This document shows, piece after piece, positions 9,611-18,070 of a DNA stretch of 64,000 nucleotides. Origin of the DNA: Methylohalobius sp964654415 (GTDB taxonomy: Bacteria > Pseudomonadota > Gammaproteobacteria > Methylococcales > Methylothermaceae); NCBI GenBank assembly GCA_964654415.1, contig CAZZIP010000011.1, positions 1-64,000 of the forward strand, in the 5' to 3' direction. How positions within the stretch are numbered: the stretch's first letter is position 1; the number at the start of each line of letters is the position of its first letter. The notes beneath the pieces were generated by a model. That model did not search any database and had not been told where the DNA came from. It saw only the letters and a list, made by a program, of their open reading frames with translations. The translations under genes and the position numbers were made by a program.

Positions 9611-9991
9611 ATGCGTTTGCAAAGATCAGCCAGCTCCCTCGGTTTGGCGGCGGCCGTCCTGGCTGGGTTGATCGCCTGCGGAAAAGAGACTTCGACTTTG
9701 CAGCTTGCAGGTGGCGATCCCAAGCTAGGGGAAACGGCGATTCGCCGCTACGGCTGCGGCGCCTGCCATACCATCCCCGGCATCCCGGGGGCGAACGGGA
9801 TCGTCGGCCCGCCCCTGGATAAAATGGCCAGGCGCACTTATCTCGCTGGTAAGCTGGCCAACACGCCGCAAAACCTCGTCCGCTGGCTGCTTAATCCGCC
9901 CGAATTCGACCGCGGGACGGCGATGCCGGCGGTGGGGCTAAGCGAATCCGAAGCGCGCCACATCGCCGCTTATCTATACACGCTCAGGTAA
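9611..9991 (+). CDS. class I c-type cytochrome lipoprotein
   Basis: This 126-residue protein has a lipoprotein signal ending in the lipobox LIAC (Cys23), so it should be tethered to a membrane facing the periplasm. The haem-binding motif CGACH is at 49-53, and a likely axial Met lies in TAMPAVGLS. It closely resembles the C-terminal haem domain of the cytochrome at 14003: both share the pattern CxxCHxIPGxxGxxxxVGPPL, xTPxNLxRWLxNP and IAAYLYTLR-type endings. It sits just beyond the 3' end of the cytochrome oxidase cluster and probably carries electrons to or from that oxidase. Confidence 0.85.
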   Translation: MRLQRSASSLGLAAAVLAGLIACGKETSTLQLAGGDPKLGETAIRRYGCGACHTIPGIPGANGIVGPPLDKMARRTYLAGKLANTPQNLVRWLLNPPEFDRGTAMPAVGLSESEARHIAAYLYTLR

Positions 9992-9997
9992 CCTCGC

Positions 9998-10345
9998 TCA
10001 GCCACAAGCGGGAACCAAAAGAACCGGTACTGCCTCCCAGACGATCGCTACCAAAGAGAGCCAGGCTATGCCCATAGTCATCCAATGCACGAACGCCATC
10101 GCGTTTTCCTGCGCACCCCGGCTGCGGGCAGAACGCAGCGCCTGCACGCCGATTGCGGAAACCGCTAGGACCGCAACGAACGTCGCCATCCCGATCGCCC
10201 ATCCCACCACGCCTACGCCGAGCCAGCTTGCTTCCCAAAATCCGCGCGCGCAGGCCAGAGCGGTGAAGCTGTAGATCACGGCGAAGTGCAAGGCCCAGAT
10301 CAGCGCTCCCGAAAGTATCCTCAAACTCGCGCAGGTAAACGGCAT
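9998..10345 (-). CDS. small integral membrane protein of the cytochrome oxidase cluster
   Basis: The 115-residue protein has about three to four hydrophobic helices and conserved-looking His residues in the first helix (ALHFAVIY) and third helix (FVHWMTMG). It starts only 3 bp after the coxA/coxC fusion stop and is therefore the third gene of that operon. By position it could be a small oxidase subunit or assembly factor. The sequence alone does not identify the family. Convergent with the cytochrome lipoprotein at 9611. Confidence 0.65.
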   Translation of the reverse strand: MPFTCASLRILSGALIWALHFAVIYSFTALACARGFWEASWLGVGVVGWAIGMATFVAVLAVSAIGVQALRSARSRGAQENAMAFVHWMTMGIAWLSLVAIVWEAVPVLLVPACG

Positions 10346-10348
10346 GGC

Positions 10349-12889
10349 TCACCCGACAAGTCGCGGAAAAAGATGGACCAGCGCGAGCGTTGCCAGCCCC
10401 TGGACGACGGTGTAATGCCAAAGCAGGCAGGTGTTGTCGAAAGTCGCCCGCCGCGCTTTGTCCAGCAGGCCGCAAAGCGAGCGGGCCAGGGTGTAAAGCC
10501 CCATCCCCCCCACGCTGGCAGCGAACAGGCCCTGGTTGGCGATCAGGGTATAAACCATTGCGCCGTAGCTGGTTTGTGTCGCCCTAAGCCCCGATTGCCA
10601 ATGGCCGTAGAATTCTATCCTGAACGCCGCAACCAGTAACGGCACGGCGAGTAGCAAGGCAAATCGCATTGGCCACCGGCCTTGCCGTTTCAACGCCCAT
10701 CCGGCCCAGACCAGGCTGGCGCTGCTTAGGACGTAAAGCAGCGCGGCCGCAAGCGGATAACGGATTTCCGGCAGCGCGCTGGGATCTTGCGGCCAAACCT
10801 CAGGGGACACCGTCCACAGGAAGAAGTAGGAAAAGGCAAAGCAGGCGAACAGGGATAAGGACACCAGGATCAGCACCCCCATCGCCCACCAGGAGTGGGT
10901 CATGGGGCCGGTGGAGTAGACCGGAAGCTTGATTCCGCCACCTATGTCCACCGGCGGCTGGGTGTAACCCTTGTCGGTGGACCACAGCCAGCAGATGACC
11001 ATGACCAGGGTGAAAAGGCCAAGGATCAGCGCGGGGAGCAACAGCTTGAGGGTCAGCATCAGAAAGAACAGCGCGGTACCGACGGCGGCGAGCAAGGTGG
11101 ACCAACTCGGCCCGGGCATCTGCAACAGATACAGCGGGCGCGCGTAGATCGGGCTGGTGATGATGGTTTCGCGGTAACCGGTCGGGGCACCTGGAAGATA
11201 ATAGCGCCCGGCCGCGACGTCCTCGGCCAGGTTGGGCTGATCCCAGAGCGGCTCGCGGCTGGTGACGAACGGGATGCTGCGGGTCGCGTAGTTGTCGTTG
11301 GGGAGCCATTCCAGCGTGCCGGCGTTCCATGGATTGCCCTGGCCGACTCGGGAAGGGCGGAAGTTCCGGACCAGGTCGACCAAAAATACCAAAACGCCGG
11401 CCCCGATCAGGTAGGCGCCTAGGGTCGAGGTGAGGTTGAGCTCGTCCCAGCCCATCCCGGCCGGATAGGTGTAAACGCGCCTCGGCATGCCCAGCAGGCC
11501 GGTGAGGTGCATGGGGAAAAAGGCGAGGTTGAAACCGAGGAAGATCAGCCAAAATACTAAGCGGCCCAGGCGCTCGGAAAGCGGCTTTTTGCTGAACGAA
11601 GGAAACCAGTAATAGAAGGCGGCAAATAGCGGCAGCACCATGCCGCCGAAGACCACGTAATGCAGATGGGCGACGACGAAATAAGTATCGTGCGCCTGCC
11701 AGTCGAAGGGGACTACAGCCAGCATCACCCCGGTCAAGCCCCCTAGGGCGAAGATGAAAATAAAGCCCAAGACGAACAGCGTAGGGACCTTGAGCTGAAG
11801 CTTCTTGGCTGCGGCCAAGGTGGCGATCCAGGCGAACACCTGGATCGCGCTTGGAATGGCAACCGCCATGCTGGCGGCGTTGAAAAAGCTCAAAGACAGC
11901 TGCGGCAGCCCGGTGGCGTACATGTGGTGCACCCACAGGCCGAAGCTTAGGAAACCGGTGCCGACCAGCGCCAGCACGACCAGGCGGTAGCCGACCAGGG
12001 GCGTTTGCGCCATCGTCGGGACGATCATCGACACCATGCCGGCGGCGGGCAGGAAGATGATGTACACGTCCGGATGGCCGAAGAACCAGAACAGGTGCTG
12101 CCAAAGCAAGGGGTCACCGCCTTTTTCGGCGACGAAGAACGGCCAACCGAAACTGCGTTCCAGCTCCAACAAGGCGGTGCCGGCGATCATCGCTGGAAAG
12201 GCGAAGATCACCATCACCGCAAACACCAGCATGGCCCAGCAGTAAACCGGCATCTTATCGAGCGACATCCCAGGCGCCCGGGTCAGCAAAACGCCCACCA
12301 CGATCTCGATCGCGCCGGCGATGGCCGAGATCTCGATGAAACCGATGCCCAGCAGCCAGAAGTCGGAATTGTCGCCGGGAGAATACTCGTAGCTGGTCAG
12401 AGGAGGATACATGAACCATCCCCCCTTCGGGGCCAGGTCGAAGAACAGGCTGGCGAAGAAGATCAGACCGCCGATGGAATAAGCCCAGAAAGCGAAGGCG
12501 GAAAGCCGCGGAAACGGAAGATCCCGCGCCGCCTGCAGGTTTGGCAGCAAAAGCACGCTCAGCCCCTCCACCGCCGGGATGGCGAACAAGAACATCATAA
12601 TGCTGCCGTGCATGGTGAAGACCTGATTGTAAGTATCGTGATCGAGCAGGGTGTTTTCTGGCACCGCAAGCTGGGTGCGCATCACCAGCGCCAGGACCCC
12701 GGCGAGGAGGAAAAACAAAAACGCCACCCCAACGTAGACCAGGCCGATGAAGATGTTGTTGACCTCGGTGATGAAGCTCAATCCAGAGGGGAACTGCCAG
12801 GCCTTCTCCAGAATCTTCAGCTCGTCTTCTGGCCGCGGCAATGGATTCGGCAGCTCCCGCCCAGGCCGGATCGGTGTATCTTGCCTCAT
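10349..12889 (-). CDS. ctaD: cytochrome c oxidase subunit I fused to subunit III
   Basis: The 846-residue protein combines the haem-copper catalytic subunit I (about 1-560) with a subunit III-like seven-helix domain (about 600-846). Haem a/CuB ligand regions are visible: TMHGSIMMFLFAIP, the helix VI motif GHPDVY, and VAHLHYVVFGG. Subunit I forms the O2-reducing, proton-pumping site; subunit III supports sustained turnover. In most A1-type oxidases the helix VI motif is GHPEVY, where the Glu belongs to the D-channel. Here an Asp is encoded. The start overlaps the coxB stop by 4 nt, so the subunits are translationally coupled. Confidence 0.93.
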   Translation of the reverse strand: MRQDTPIRPGRELPNPLPRPEDELKILEKAWQFPSGLSFITEVNNIFIGLVYVGVAFLFFLLAGVLALVMRTQLAVPENTLLDHDTYNQVFTMHGSIMMFLFAIPAVEGLSVLLLPNLQAARDLPFPRLSAFAFWAYSIGGLIFFASLFFDLAPKGGWFMYPPLTSYEYSPGDNSDFWLLGIGFIEISAIAGAIEIVVGVLLTRAPGMSLDKMPVYCWAMLVFAVMVIFAFPAMIAGTALLELERSFGWPFFVAEKGGDPLLWQHLFWFFGHPDVYIIFLPAAGMVSMIVPTMAQTPLVGYRLVVLALVGTGFLSFGLWVHHMYATGLPQLSLSFFNAASMAVAIPSAIQVFAWIATLAAAKKLQLKVPTLFVLGFIFIFALGGLTGVMLAVVPFDWQAHDTYFVVAHLHYVVFGGMVLPLFAAFYYWFPSFSKKPLSERLGRLVFWLIFLGFNLAFFPMHLTGLLGMPRRVYTYPAGMGWDELNLTSTLGAYLIGAGVLVFLVDLVRNFRPSRVGQGNPWNAGTLEWLPNDNYATRSIPFVTSREPLWDQPNLAEDVAAGRYYLPGAPTGYRETIITSPIYARPLYLLQMPGPSWSTLLAAVGTALFFLMLTLKLLLPALILGLFTLVMVICWLWSTDKGYTQPPVDIGGGIKLPVYSTGPMTHSWWAMGVLILVSLSLFACFAFSYFFLWTVSPEVWPQDPSALPEIRYPLAAALLYVLSSASLVWAGWALKRQGRWPMRFALLLAVPLLVAAFRIEFYGHWQSGLRATQTSYGAMVYTLIANQGLFAASVGGMGLYTLARSLCGLLDKARRATFDNTCLLWHYTVVQGLATLALVHLFPRLVG

Positions 12890-13878
12890 TTCAGGCTCTC
12901 CAGGTAGGCCGCCAGGGCGCGCAGTTCCTCCCCGCGGTAGCGGTTAAAAGACGGCATCTTGTTGCCCGGCTTGAGGTGCTGGCTGGAGGCGATCCAGCCG
13001 GCCAGGGTGCCGGCGTTGTTCGGCAGCGTCCCAGCGCCGATCCAAAGGCGGCTGCCGAGGTGGGTGAGATCCGGTCCTTCTTTGCCTTCGGCTGCGGTAC
13101 CCCGCACGGTGTGGCAGTCCAGGCAGCAGTCTTCCTGGCCGCAGTCCTTAGACAGAAACAATGCTTTGCCACGGCGGCGGAGCTCGTCTTCTGGCTCTTT
13201 AGCAGGCTGGCGCTGGGCCGCCAGCCAGGCGGAAAATTCCTGCGGCGTTTCTACGACCACGTGCAGCGCCATCCTGGCGTGCTGTTCGCCGCAGTATTCG
13301 GCGCACTGACCACGCCACGTTCCGACCCGGTCGGCTTTGATCCGGACCGCGTTGGTCCGCCCTGGGATCATATCGATCTTGCCGGCCAGGCTCGGCACCC
13401 AGAAGCTGTGGATGACGTCTGCGCTTTGAACGTTGAAATCGACCGGGATTCCAAGCGGGAGGTGGATCTCGTTGGCCGTCTCCACCCCACCACTTGCGTC
13501 GAGATAACGCACCCGCCACCAGAACCTTTCGCCGACCACCTCGATCCTCAGCGCAGCTGGCTCCTCGACGGCGATGATCCTATCGGCCGTTGCCAGCGCA
13601 TAGACCAAAAGCGCAAACAGCAAAATCCCGGGGAAGACGATCCCCCCGCCGATGATCAAGCCATACCTGGCGATGACGGCACGCCGCTCGGGTGGGGCGA
13701 ACACGGCATACAGGCCGATCGCCACCACCGCCAGAAAAATCGCCACCCCGCCACCCGCCATCACCCAGCCGAGCCGGGCGATGGACTCTGCAACGCCCGA
13801 TTGCGCGTTAAAACTCGACTGCACCTCGTGGGCCGAGGCCGAAAGCGGCAGAAGGCCAAGCGCTAAGATGGATCGCAT
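12886..13878 (-). CDS. coxB: cytochrome c oxidase subunit II with C-terminal haem c domain
   Basis: This 330-residue subunit II of a caa3-like oxidase is placed at the ATG at 13878, giving a signal peptide (LLPLSASAHE). Longer in-frame extensions overlap the divergent cytochrome gene and are unlikely. Two helices follow the signal. The CuA domain contains the CAEYCGEQH cluster with a downstream Met. A C-terminal cytochrome c domain has CLDCH and a later Met in NKMPSF. The fused haem c lets the enzyme accept electrons directly from another cytochrome, plausibly those encoded at 9611 or 14003. It is first in the coxB-coxA/C-small-membrane-protein operon. Confidence 0.92.
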   Translation of the reverse strand: MRSILALGLLPLSASAHEVQSSFNAQSGVAESIARLGWVMAGGGVAIFLAVVAIGLYAVFAPPERRAVIARYGLIIGGGIVFPGILLFALLVYALATADRIIAVEEPAALRIEVVGERFWWRVRYLDASGGVETANEIHLPLGIPVDFNVQSADVIHSFWVPSLAGKIDMIPGRTNAVRIKADRVGTWRGQCAEYCGEQHARMALHVVVETPQEFSAWLAAQRQPAKEPEDELRRRGKALFLSKDCGQEDCCLDCHTVRGTAAEGKEGPDLTHLGSRLWIGAGTLPNNAGTLAGWIASSQHLKPGNKMPSFNRYRGEELRALAAYLESLK

Positions 13879-14002
13879 GTGTTCGCCTAGCTGCGGTATG
13901 CTATCTTGGGGTGGGATAAGGGCATAAGATGCTCCTTTAGTATCGATGAAGTGGTCAGGGTTGACGCCTACGATTATAAAAGCAAAAGCCATAAGTTGGA
14001 TT

Positions 14003-14854
14003 ATGGCCTTGGTTAAACCGTTCAAGCAGTTCCTGCTCCACGCCTTCGTCGCGCTGGCGATGTTTGGTATTCTCGCCGCGGCAGGGGCGGCCTTGGTGGT
14101 GTATTTCGGCTGGTATAACGTCGCGGCGGTGGCCCAGCATACGCTGCCGGTGTATACGGTCTTGGACATCGCCCTGCACCAGGCGATCCGCCAGCGCGCC
14201 AAACACATCGACCCACCTCCGCTGGACCCATCGCAGATCGAGCGGGGGTTTGTCCTGTACCACAACCAGTGCGTGCCCTGCCACGGTGCGCCAGGGATCG
14301 CCCCTGGCGATGCCGGCAAGGGCATGCTGCCTTTGCCCACCAATCTGGCTGAAAGCGCCCGCGAGTTGACGGCAGGGGAAATTTTCTGGGTGCTGCGCAA
14401 CGGGATCAAGATGACTGGCATGCCGGCTTGGCAGTTCCGCTTCGGGGATGAGGAGCTGTGGGCGATCGTCGCGTTCGTCAAGCACCTTCCTAGCCTATCG
14501 CCGCAAGACTACCGGGAGATGGCGCGCGCCTTGGAAGGGAAATCGTACCCCCCCTCGCCTCGTGCCGCCAAGGGAGGGGATCCCAACCGCGGCAAGGTCG
14601 CGCTGCTGCAGTACGCGTGCGCCACCTGCCACCTCATCCCTGGCGTCGTCGGCGCCAAAAGCCTGGTAGGCCCACCTCTTACTGGGTTCGCCAAGCGAGC
14701 CTACATCGCCGGCAACCTACCGAACACGCCGGAGAACCTGATCCGCTGGCTGAGAAACCCGCAACAGCTCTCTCCCTCCTCGGCGATGCCGGACCTTGGG
14801 GTGAGCGAACAGGATGCGCAGGACATGGCGGCCTATCTTTACACGCTGGACTGA
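14003..14854 (+). CDS. membrane-anchored di-haem cytochrome c
   Basis: The protein has 283 residues from the ATG at 14003. An upstream ATG at 13946 adds 19 poorly convincing residues. One N-terminal transmembrane helix anchors two periplasmic cytochrome c domains, the first with CVPCH and the second with CATCH. Each has a downstream Met (TGMPAW and SAMPDL) able to be the sixth ligand. The second domain is nearly a paralogue of the lipoprotein cytochrome at 9611. The gene is divergent from coxB, so both probably share one regulatory interval, and it likely shuttles electrons to the caa3-like oxidase. Confidence 0.88.
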   Translation: MALVKPFKQFLLHAFVALAMFGILAAAGAALVVYFGWYNVAAVAQHTLPVYTVLDIALHQAIRQRAKHIDPPPLDPSQIERGFVLYHNQCVPCHGAPGIAPGDAGKGMLPLPTNLAESARELTAGEIFWVLRNGIKMTGMPAWQFRFGDEELWAIVAFVKHLPSLSPQDYREMARALEGKSYPPSPRAAKGGDPNRGKVALLQYACATCHLIPGVVGAKSLVGPPLTGFAKRAYIAGNLPNTPENLIRWLRNPQQLSPSSAMPDLGVSEQDAQDMAAYLYTLD

Positions 14855-14860
14855 ACAGCA

Positions 14861-15574
14861 TCAATGCCCGCCGGTCAAGGGCACGAAGCTGACCGGAAGC
14901 AGTTGGCGGGTTAAGACTTCTCCTTGGAGATTTTTCTCTACCAGCATCAGGGACTGGACCAGGAACTGCCCCCCAACCGGAATGACCATCTTGCCTCCGG
15001 GCTTGAGCTGCTCGACCAAAGGCGGGGGGATGTGGCTGGCGGCAGCGGTAACCACGATCCCGTCAAACGGGGCGTGTTCTTTTAGGCCGTAGTAGCCGTC
15101 GCCGACGCGCACCTCGACGTTGGCATAGCCTTGTTCTTTGAGCCTTAGGCGCGCTTGTTCGGCCAAAGGTTCGATGATCTCTATAGTGTAGACTTGCTTT
15201 ACCAGGCGCGCCAGCACCGCCGCCTGATAACCTGAGCCGGTCCCAACCTCAAGCACGGTGTGCTCGGGTTTGGGTTCGAGCAACTCGGTCATCAGGGCGA
15301 CGATGTAGGGCTGGGAGATGGTCTGGCCGTAGCCGATCGGCAGCGGCCGGTTTTCATAGGCGGCGGTTCGGAGGGCAGGAGGGACGAACAAGTGTCTTGG
15401 AACATCCAGCAGAGCCTGCCTGACGTTGGGCGACAGTGCCGCTTTTCCAGATTCCTTGGCGGTGGCGCGAAACTCCCGTTCGATCTCGGCGACCATCTGT
15501 GCCCGCGCTTGTTCTTCCCATCCTCCAGCGCCGGGCAAAGCCAGAAGCCAAATTAAAAAGGTAAGCACGTACAC
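14861..15574 (-). CDS. pcm: protein-L-isoaspartate O-methyltransferase, probably exported
   Basis: This 237-residue PCMT-family enzyme methylates abnormal L-isoaspartyl residues so that damaged proteins can be repaired. Family motifs are clear: the region QTISQPYIVALMTELL, the SAM-binding EVGTGSGYQAAVLA, and FDGIVVTAA. The GTG start at 15574 has a good AAAGGAG site. The product opens with a hydrophobic segment ending GAGG, which reads as a signal peptide. Cytoplasmic Pcm proteins are about 208-215 aa and lack such a leader, so this copy may act in the periplasm. It is convergent with the cytochrome gene, and divergent from olsB across a 148-bp intergenic region. Confidence 0.88.
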   Translation of the reverse strand: MYVLTFLIWLLALPGAGGWEEQARAQMVAEIEREFRATAKESGKAALSPNVRQALLDVPRHLFVPPALRTAAYENRPLPIGYGQTISQPYIVALMTELLEPKPEHTVLEVGTGSGYQAAVLARLVKQVYTIEIIEPLAEQARLRLKEQGYANVEVRVGDGYYGLKEHAPFDGIVVTAAASHIPPPLVEQLKPGGKMVIPVGGQFLVQSLMLVEKNLQGEVLTRQLLPVSFVPLTGGH

Positions 15575-15722
15575 GGCGTTGCTCCTTTAGGAATGGGAAT
15601 TCGCTCGACTATCAAGCGTGCCGGCAATCTTTGCACTTGTCAACGAACCGTCACGAAGTTGACGCACACCTGTCACAGGGCGGTTTTATCCTCAAAGCAG
15701 CGATAATTTTGAGGAAAGATTT
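15575..15722. promoter_or_regulatory. divergent pcm/olsB intergenic region with small palindrome
   Basis: The 148-bp region between two divergent genes must hold their promoters. It contains a short inverted repeat, CGTCA-N6-TGACG, at about 15649-15664, which could be an operator. A GAGGAAAG ribosome-binding site precedes olsB. No consensus -10/-35 pair is convincing. Confidence 0.3.
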
Positions 15723-16514
15723 ATGCGAGAGGACTTTTCCACCGTACGCTTGTTCGCTCCGGGCTTGCGCCGCTATGAGGCTTTCGTGGCCATGAACGAG
15801 GCCACGGTCAACGAGGCGCTTGCCCTCAGATATCGGGTTTTCGCTGAGGAGATGGGGGCCAAGCTCAAAGGCGAAGCGGGCCTTGACCGGGATCAGTTCG
15901 ATGCTTTCTGCGACCATCTGGTAGTGCGCGATCACCTAAGCGGCAAGATCGTCGGCTGTACGCGTCTGCTTAGCGAGCAAGGAGCCAAGCGCTCCGGCGG
16001 GTTTTACTCGGAACAGGAGTTCGACCTGGGCGCGGTTAAACAGCTTCCAGGACGCTTGCTGGAAGTAGGTCGCACTTGTATCGACCGGGAAAGCCGCGGG
16101 GGGATTGTTTTGGCCCTCTTGTGGTCCGCTCTAAGCCGTTACGCCGCAAAGCGCGGCTTTTCTTATCTTATGGGCTGCGCCAGTATTCCACCAGGACCCA
16201 GTGGATTTGCCGTAGAGGCGTTTTATCGCCGCTTGCGTCCAGAGCAATTGGGTCCTAGCTGGATCGGAGTGAGTTCGCACCGGCCCATACCCAAGGAACT
16301 GCATTGTGCACGCGATGAGTGCGGCATCCCGCCGCTGCTTGAGAGTTATCTGCGCCTAGGGGCGTGGGTGTGTGGCGACCCTTATTGGGATGAGGATTTC
16401 AACTGCATGGACGTGTTCGTCCTGTTGCCTTTGGCCAATCTCCAGGACCGATACTTGCGGCGCTTCTTCGATGCGCGTCCAAAAGATCGCAGCTTGGCCG
16501 AAAGTCGGGCTTAA
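15723..16514 (+). CDS. olsB: L-ornithine N-alpha-acyltransferase (OlsB type, GNAT fold)
   Basis: This 263-residue member of the OlsB-type GNAT family transfers a 3-hydroxyacyl chain from ACP to ornithine, making lyso-ornithine lipid. Recognisable elements are the N-terminal ALALRYRVFAEEMG, the acceptor/CoA-site region LLEVGRTCIDRESR, and SYLMGCASIPP. The ATG at 15723 has GAGGAAAG upstream. The next gene is an acyltransferase that starts inside it, giving the classical olsB-olsA pair. Ornithine lipids are phosphorus-free membrane lipids often made under phosphate limitation. Whether that regulation applies here is not visible. Confidence 0.85.
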   Translation: MREDFSTVRLFAPGLRRYEAFVAMNEATVNEALALRYRVFAEEMGAKLKGEAGLDRDQFDAFCDHLVVRDHLSGKIVGCTRLLSEQGAKRSGGFYSEQEFDLGAVKQLPGRLLEVGRTCIDRESRGGIVLALLWSALSRYAAKRGFSYLMGCASIPPGPSGFAVEAFYRRLRPEQLGPSWIGVSSHRPIPKELHCARDECGIPPLLESYLRLGAWVCGDPYWDEDFNCMDVFVLLPLANLQDRYLRRFFDARPKDRSLAESRA

Positions 16515-17247
16515 GGGTACGGCCGTCCTGGTCTGGCTGCTCGGTGGAGCGGGGGTGCTGATCGCCGTTTTCCCGTGGCTCAAGCCTGCCGCCTGCGGTC
16601 GGATCCAGCAGAGGTGGTTCCAGGGGTTAGCCAAAATCTTGGGGCTGCACATTGTGGTTTGGGGAAGACCAGTCGGGGGAGCGGCCTTGGTAGTCAGCAA
16701 CCACATCTCCTGGCTGGATGTAGTGGTCTTGGGGGCACAGGCGCCTTTTATCTTCGTCGCCAAGCGCGAGGTGGCAGATTGGCCGCTCATCGGTTTTCTG
16801 GCTCGGCGCAGCGGAACCTTATTCGTGGCGCGGGCAAGCTTGCGCGCCGCTTCGGATCTGGTCCAGGCAATCGGCGCGCAACTTAAGGCGGGCGAGCGCG
16901 TGGCCGTCTTTCCGGAAGGCACCACCACCTGTGGCGACACCGTATTGCCCTTCAGCAACGCGGTGTTCCAGGCGGTCAGCGGATCCGGTTTCCCTATCCA
17001 GCCGGTAGCCCTAACCTATTTAGGCAAAGCCGCCTACTTTGCGCCGTTCCTCGGCGAGGAGGCTTTCGTCCCTCACTTGATCCGGCTGCTTGCAATCGAT
17101 CGCATGGAAGTGGCCGTATTCTGGGCCCCACTGCTTCCCTCTCACGAACGGCGCGAAATTCTGGCTAACCGAACGCGCGCTGCTATCCTGGACGGGATGC
17201 GCACGTTCAAAGCGGGAAAGCTAAATCAAGCGGCAGGGGCGTGCTGA
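16471..17247 (+). CDS. olsA: 1-acyl-sn-glycerol-3-phosphate-like O-acyltransferase (OlsA type)
   Basis: This 258-residue PlsC/OlsA-family enzyme adds the second acyl chain to lyso-ornithine lipid. The family HX4D motif appears as NHISWLD and the second motif as FPEGTTT. One N-terminal hydrophobic helix (about 15-30) places it at the inner membrane. I chose the ATG at 16471 because earlier in-frame codons merely re-read olsB. Even so it overlaps olsB by 44 nt, suggesting tight coupling. The last 41 nt overlap the opposite-strand gene at 17207. Confidence 0.85.
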   Translation: MRVQKIAAWPKVGLKGTAVLVWLLGGAGVLIAVFPWLKPAACGRIQQRWFQGLAKILGLHIVVWGRPVGGAALVVSNHISWLDVVVLGAQAPFIFVAKREVADWPLIGFLARRSGTLFVARASLRAASDLVQAIGAQLKAGERVAVFPEGTTTCGDTVLPFSNAVFQAVSGSGFPIQPVALTYLGKAAYFAPFLGEEAFVPHLIRLLAIDRMEVAVFWAPLLPSHERREILANRTRAAILDGMRTFKAGKLNQAAGAC

Positions 17248-17881
17248 ATTGCATCGAAATTGCGCAGCTCCAGATGCTCGTCCCCAAAGTCAAAGCATAA
17301 ATTTTAAGCGCGCTCAACTGGGCAGTGATTTCTTCAGCCAGATGCAGGGCAGCAAATACAAATAAAGGTAGCAGCCGTTTTCCTTGATATTCGGGGAAGA
17401 ATTCAAAGAACGTCCCGGCAGCGAGGAAGTCTGCCATTTCGCTCACATGGTTTGGGCGCACGCTCGATTTGACCTCCACCCACAGCACTTGCTCTGAGCA
17501 GACGGCGATGAGGTCAAACTCGCGCCGCTGGGAGGGATCTTTCGGGTGTTTGCACCGTCTGCGGACGAAAAAATCCTCAAACTCGGCGCAGCCGAAATAG
17601 CGGCAGGCGATGTCGGGTAGGCCCGGAGCGAAAATGTCTTCAACCAGGGTGCCGAATTTGTTGGCCAGCTCTCCACAGCGTCGATTCATCTCTGCCCGCT
17701 GGCGCCGGCTTTCCTCTTTGAATTCCAGCATTTCGTCCTTGAAAGCGCGCATTTCTTGCTTGAACTCGCGCATCTCCTGGCTTAGGCGCTCCAGCTCCAT
17801 TTCCGTGCGCCTGGCCTGATAAGCCAGCTGCATCATGTAGTTTTCTAGCGCGTCGACGCGCTGCTCTAATGCTGCACTCAT
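17207..17881 (-). CDS. coiled-coil protein with PD-(D/E)XK nuclease-like domain (DUF3782-type)
   Basis: In this 224-residue protein, residues 1-70 form a charged heptad-rich coiled coil (EMREFKQEMRAFKDEM and similar). The second half has the pattern FDLIAVCSEQVLWVEVKSS, which matches the D...(E)xK core of PD-(D/E)XK nuclease-fold domains in DUF3782-like proteins. Nuclease activity is not proven for such proteins. The 3' end overlaps olsA on the other strand by 41 nt. It is divergent from ppk1. Confidence 0.65.
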   Translation of the reverse strand: MSAALEQRVDALENYMMQLAYQARRTEMELERLSQEMREFKQEMRAFKDEMLEFKEESRRQRAEMNRRCGELANKFGTLVEDIFAPGLPDIACRYFGCAEFEDFFVRRRCKHPKDPSQRREFDLIAVCSEQVLWVEVKSSVRPNHVSEMADFLAAGTFFEFFPEYQGKRLLPLFVFAALHLAEEITAQLSALKIYALTLGTSIWSCAISMQFSTPLPLDLAFPL

Positions 17882-17976
17882 GGTTTGAATCCAAACGATT
17901 GAGATTTAAGTATATCACCCAGCGTCGGTTCTGGGCCTTCGCCTCCTTCCCCATCTGTTGCCGGCCAAATCGAATC

Positions 17977-18009
17977 GGCCTCATGGCACCTTCGGTGCTA
18001 CGCGAGGCC
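17977..18009 (+). promoter_or_regulatory. interrupted hairpin upstream of ppk1
   Basis: GGCCTC pairs with GAGGCC at the base (17977-17982 with 18004-18009). GCACC pairs with GGTGC at the tip (17986-17990 with 17994-17998) around a TTC loop, with internal bulges between. It lies about 60 nt before the chosen ppk1 start and has no T-run, so it is not a typical terminator. It could be a leader structure, a protein-binding site or a repeat. Confidence 0.35.
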
Positions 18010-18070
18010 GGATTTGTCCGGTCCCAGGTTTATGGGATCATTTACTCACTCAACACCTGCCTGCTTGCCC

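Noticed and set aside
9545..9622. Upstream start of the spermidine-synthase-like protein
   Set aside because: The extra 26 residues overlap the divergent cytochrome gene start; the ATG at 9544 begins directly before the first membrane helix.
10800..12104. 434-codon minus-strand ORF inside ctaD in another frame
   Set aside because: Overlaps the real oxidase frame completely and reads as a low-complexity Arg/Pro/Gly product.
12005..12907. 300-codon plus-strand ORF opposite the oxidase subunit I gene
   Set aside because: It is antisense to a clear, conserved ctaD gene, with composition typical of a reversed GC-rich coding sequence, and no family features.
12841..13866. 341-codon plus-strand ORF opposite coxB
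   Set aside because: Shadow of the coxB coding sequence; residue composition (His/Arg/Pro/Gly-rich) and lack of motifs argue against a gene.
13879..14481. N-terminal extension of coxB upstream of 13878
   Set aside because: It would run through the divergent cytochrome gene; the ATG at 13878 gives a proper signal peptide.
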